Source: JANNYA01 sp031422315 (GTDB taxonomy: Bacteria; Pseudomonadota; Gammaproteobacteria; Xanthomonadales; SZUA-5). Taken from it: a stretch of DNA of 6,924 nt. The stretch spans positions 1-6,924 of the forward strand of contig JANOQN010000009.1 in the NCBI GenBank assembly GCA_031422315.1, given 5' to 3'. Position numbers and translations under genes: made by a program. Numbering within the stretch: the first letter of the stretch is position 1; every line of letters begins with the position of its first letter. Positions 6,808-6,924 of this stretch are shown here, in pieces. The notes below the pieces were generated by a model. That model searched no databases. It saw nothing but the letters and a program-made list of their open reading frames with translations, and was not told the DNA's origin.

Positions 6808-6924
6808 TCACTCGGGTTCAATCAGGCCTAAGCGCACCGCGCGTTGGACGGCCTCCAAGCGGCAGTGCGCCTCAAGTTTGCGATAGATTGTTTTGACATA
6901 ACTGGCGATCGTGGACGCTTTTAG
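6808..6924 (-). CDS. NarL/FixJ-family response regulator, C-terminal HTH fragment
   Basis: The last 38 codons of a gene that enters from the right edge, ending with TGA at 6808-6810. The residues STIASYVKTIYRKL, then LEAVQRAVRLGLIEPE, match the recognition helix and final helix of LuxR-type DNA-binding domains in NarL/FixJ regulators (typically STVKxHVxNIxRKL, then xRxEAVxxAxxLGL). The receiver domain with the phosphorylated aspartate would lie outside the window and cannot be checked. The position immediately before a HisKA_3 kinase is the standard arrangement for a cognate pair. It is the best candidate to bind the three inverted repeats nearby. Confidence 0.88.
   Translation of the reverse strand, partial: LKASTIASYVKTIYRKLEAHCRLEAVQRAVRLGLIEPE

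Noticed and set aside
1..6924. CRISPR array, tRNA, rRNA or insertion sequence
   Set aside because: No regularly spaced direct repeats, no cloverleaf with CCA-type end and no transposase or terminal inverted repeats were seen. The internal repeats of the two secreted-protein genes are protein-level, degenerate repeats.

Overview
All recognisable genes in this window lie on the minus strand, so transcription runs from the right edge to the left. The organism looks like a Gram-negative gammaproteobacterium with moderately high GC. The ELWxxDGT-repeat and CSLREA/beta-helix secreted proteins, and a C-terminal tail ending IFANGFQ, make me think of Xanthomonadales/Lysobacterales (Dokdonella- or Rhodanobacteraceae-like). 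That placement rests on recalled family habits, not on a search.

Layout in transcription order. (1) 6924-6808: the last 38 codons of a NarL/FixJ-type response regulator, consisting of the LuxR-type helix-turn-helix end. (2) About 6743-4842: its partner sensor histidine kinase, with an N-terminal membrane anchor, a periplasmic beta-rich domain, seven membrane helices, a coiled coil, HisKA_3 and HATPase_c. (3) 4758-4480: a small 92-residue hypothetical protein. (4) 4455-1699: a 918-residue secreted ELWxxDGT-repeat protein with a strong ribosome binding site. (5) 1542 to the left edge: a secreted CSLREA-type right-handed beta-helix protein of at least 514 residues, open through the window edge. 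No gene-free stretch exceeds about 160 bases.

The most notable signal is regulatory. A 19-bp inverted repeat of form ATACCC-N7-GGGT(A/G)T occurs three times. One copy lies between the regulator stop and the kinase ATG, one before the small ORF/ELWxxDGT unit, and one before the beta-helix gene. In the last two cases it sits inside a duplicated cassette of about 100 bp, 82% identical and ungapped, that ends exactly at the start codon. The operator centre is 64 bp from the ATG in both. The copy in front of the beta-helix gene also carries what looks like a relic of a histidine-kinase 3' end (RLWMPLLD-stop, against LSLWIPLGE-stop in the intact kinase). The economical reading is that a unit of kinase tail, operator and secreted-protein gene was duplicated, giving a two-component system wired by shared operators to its own gene and to a downstream set of large secreted repeat proteins. 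The sequence shows the repeats directly. That the regulator binds them, and what the secreted proteins do, is inference.
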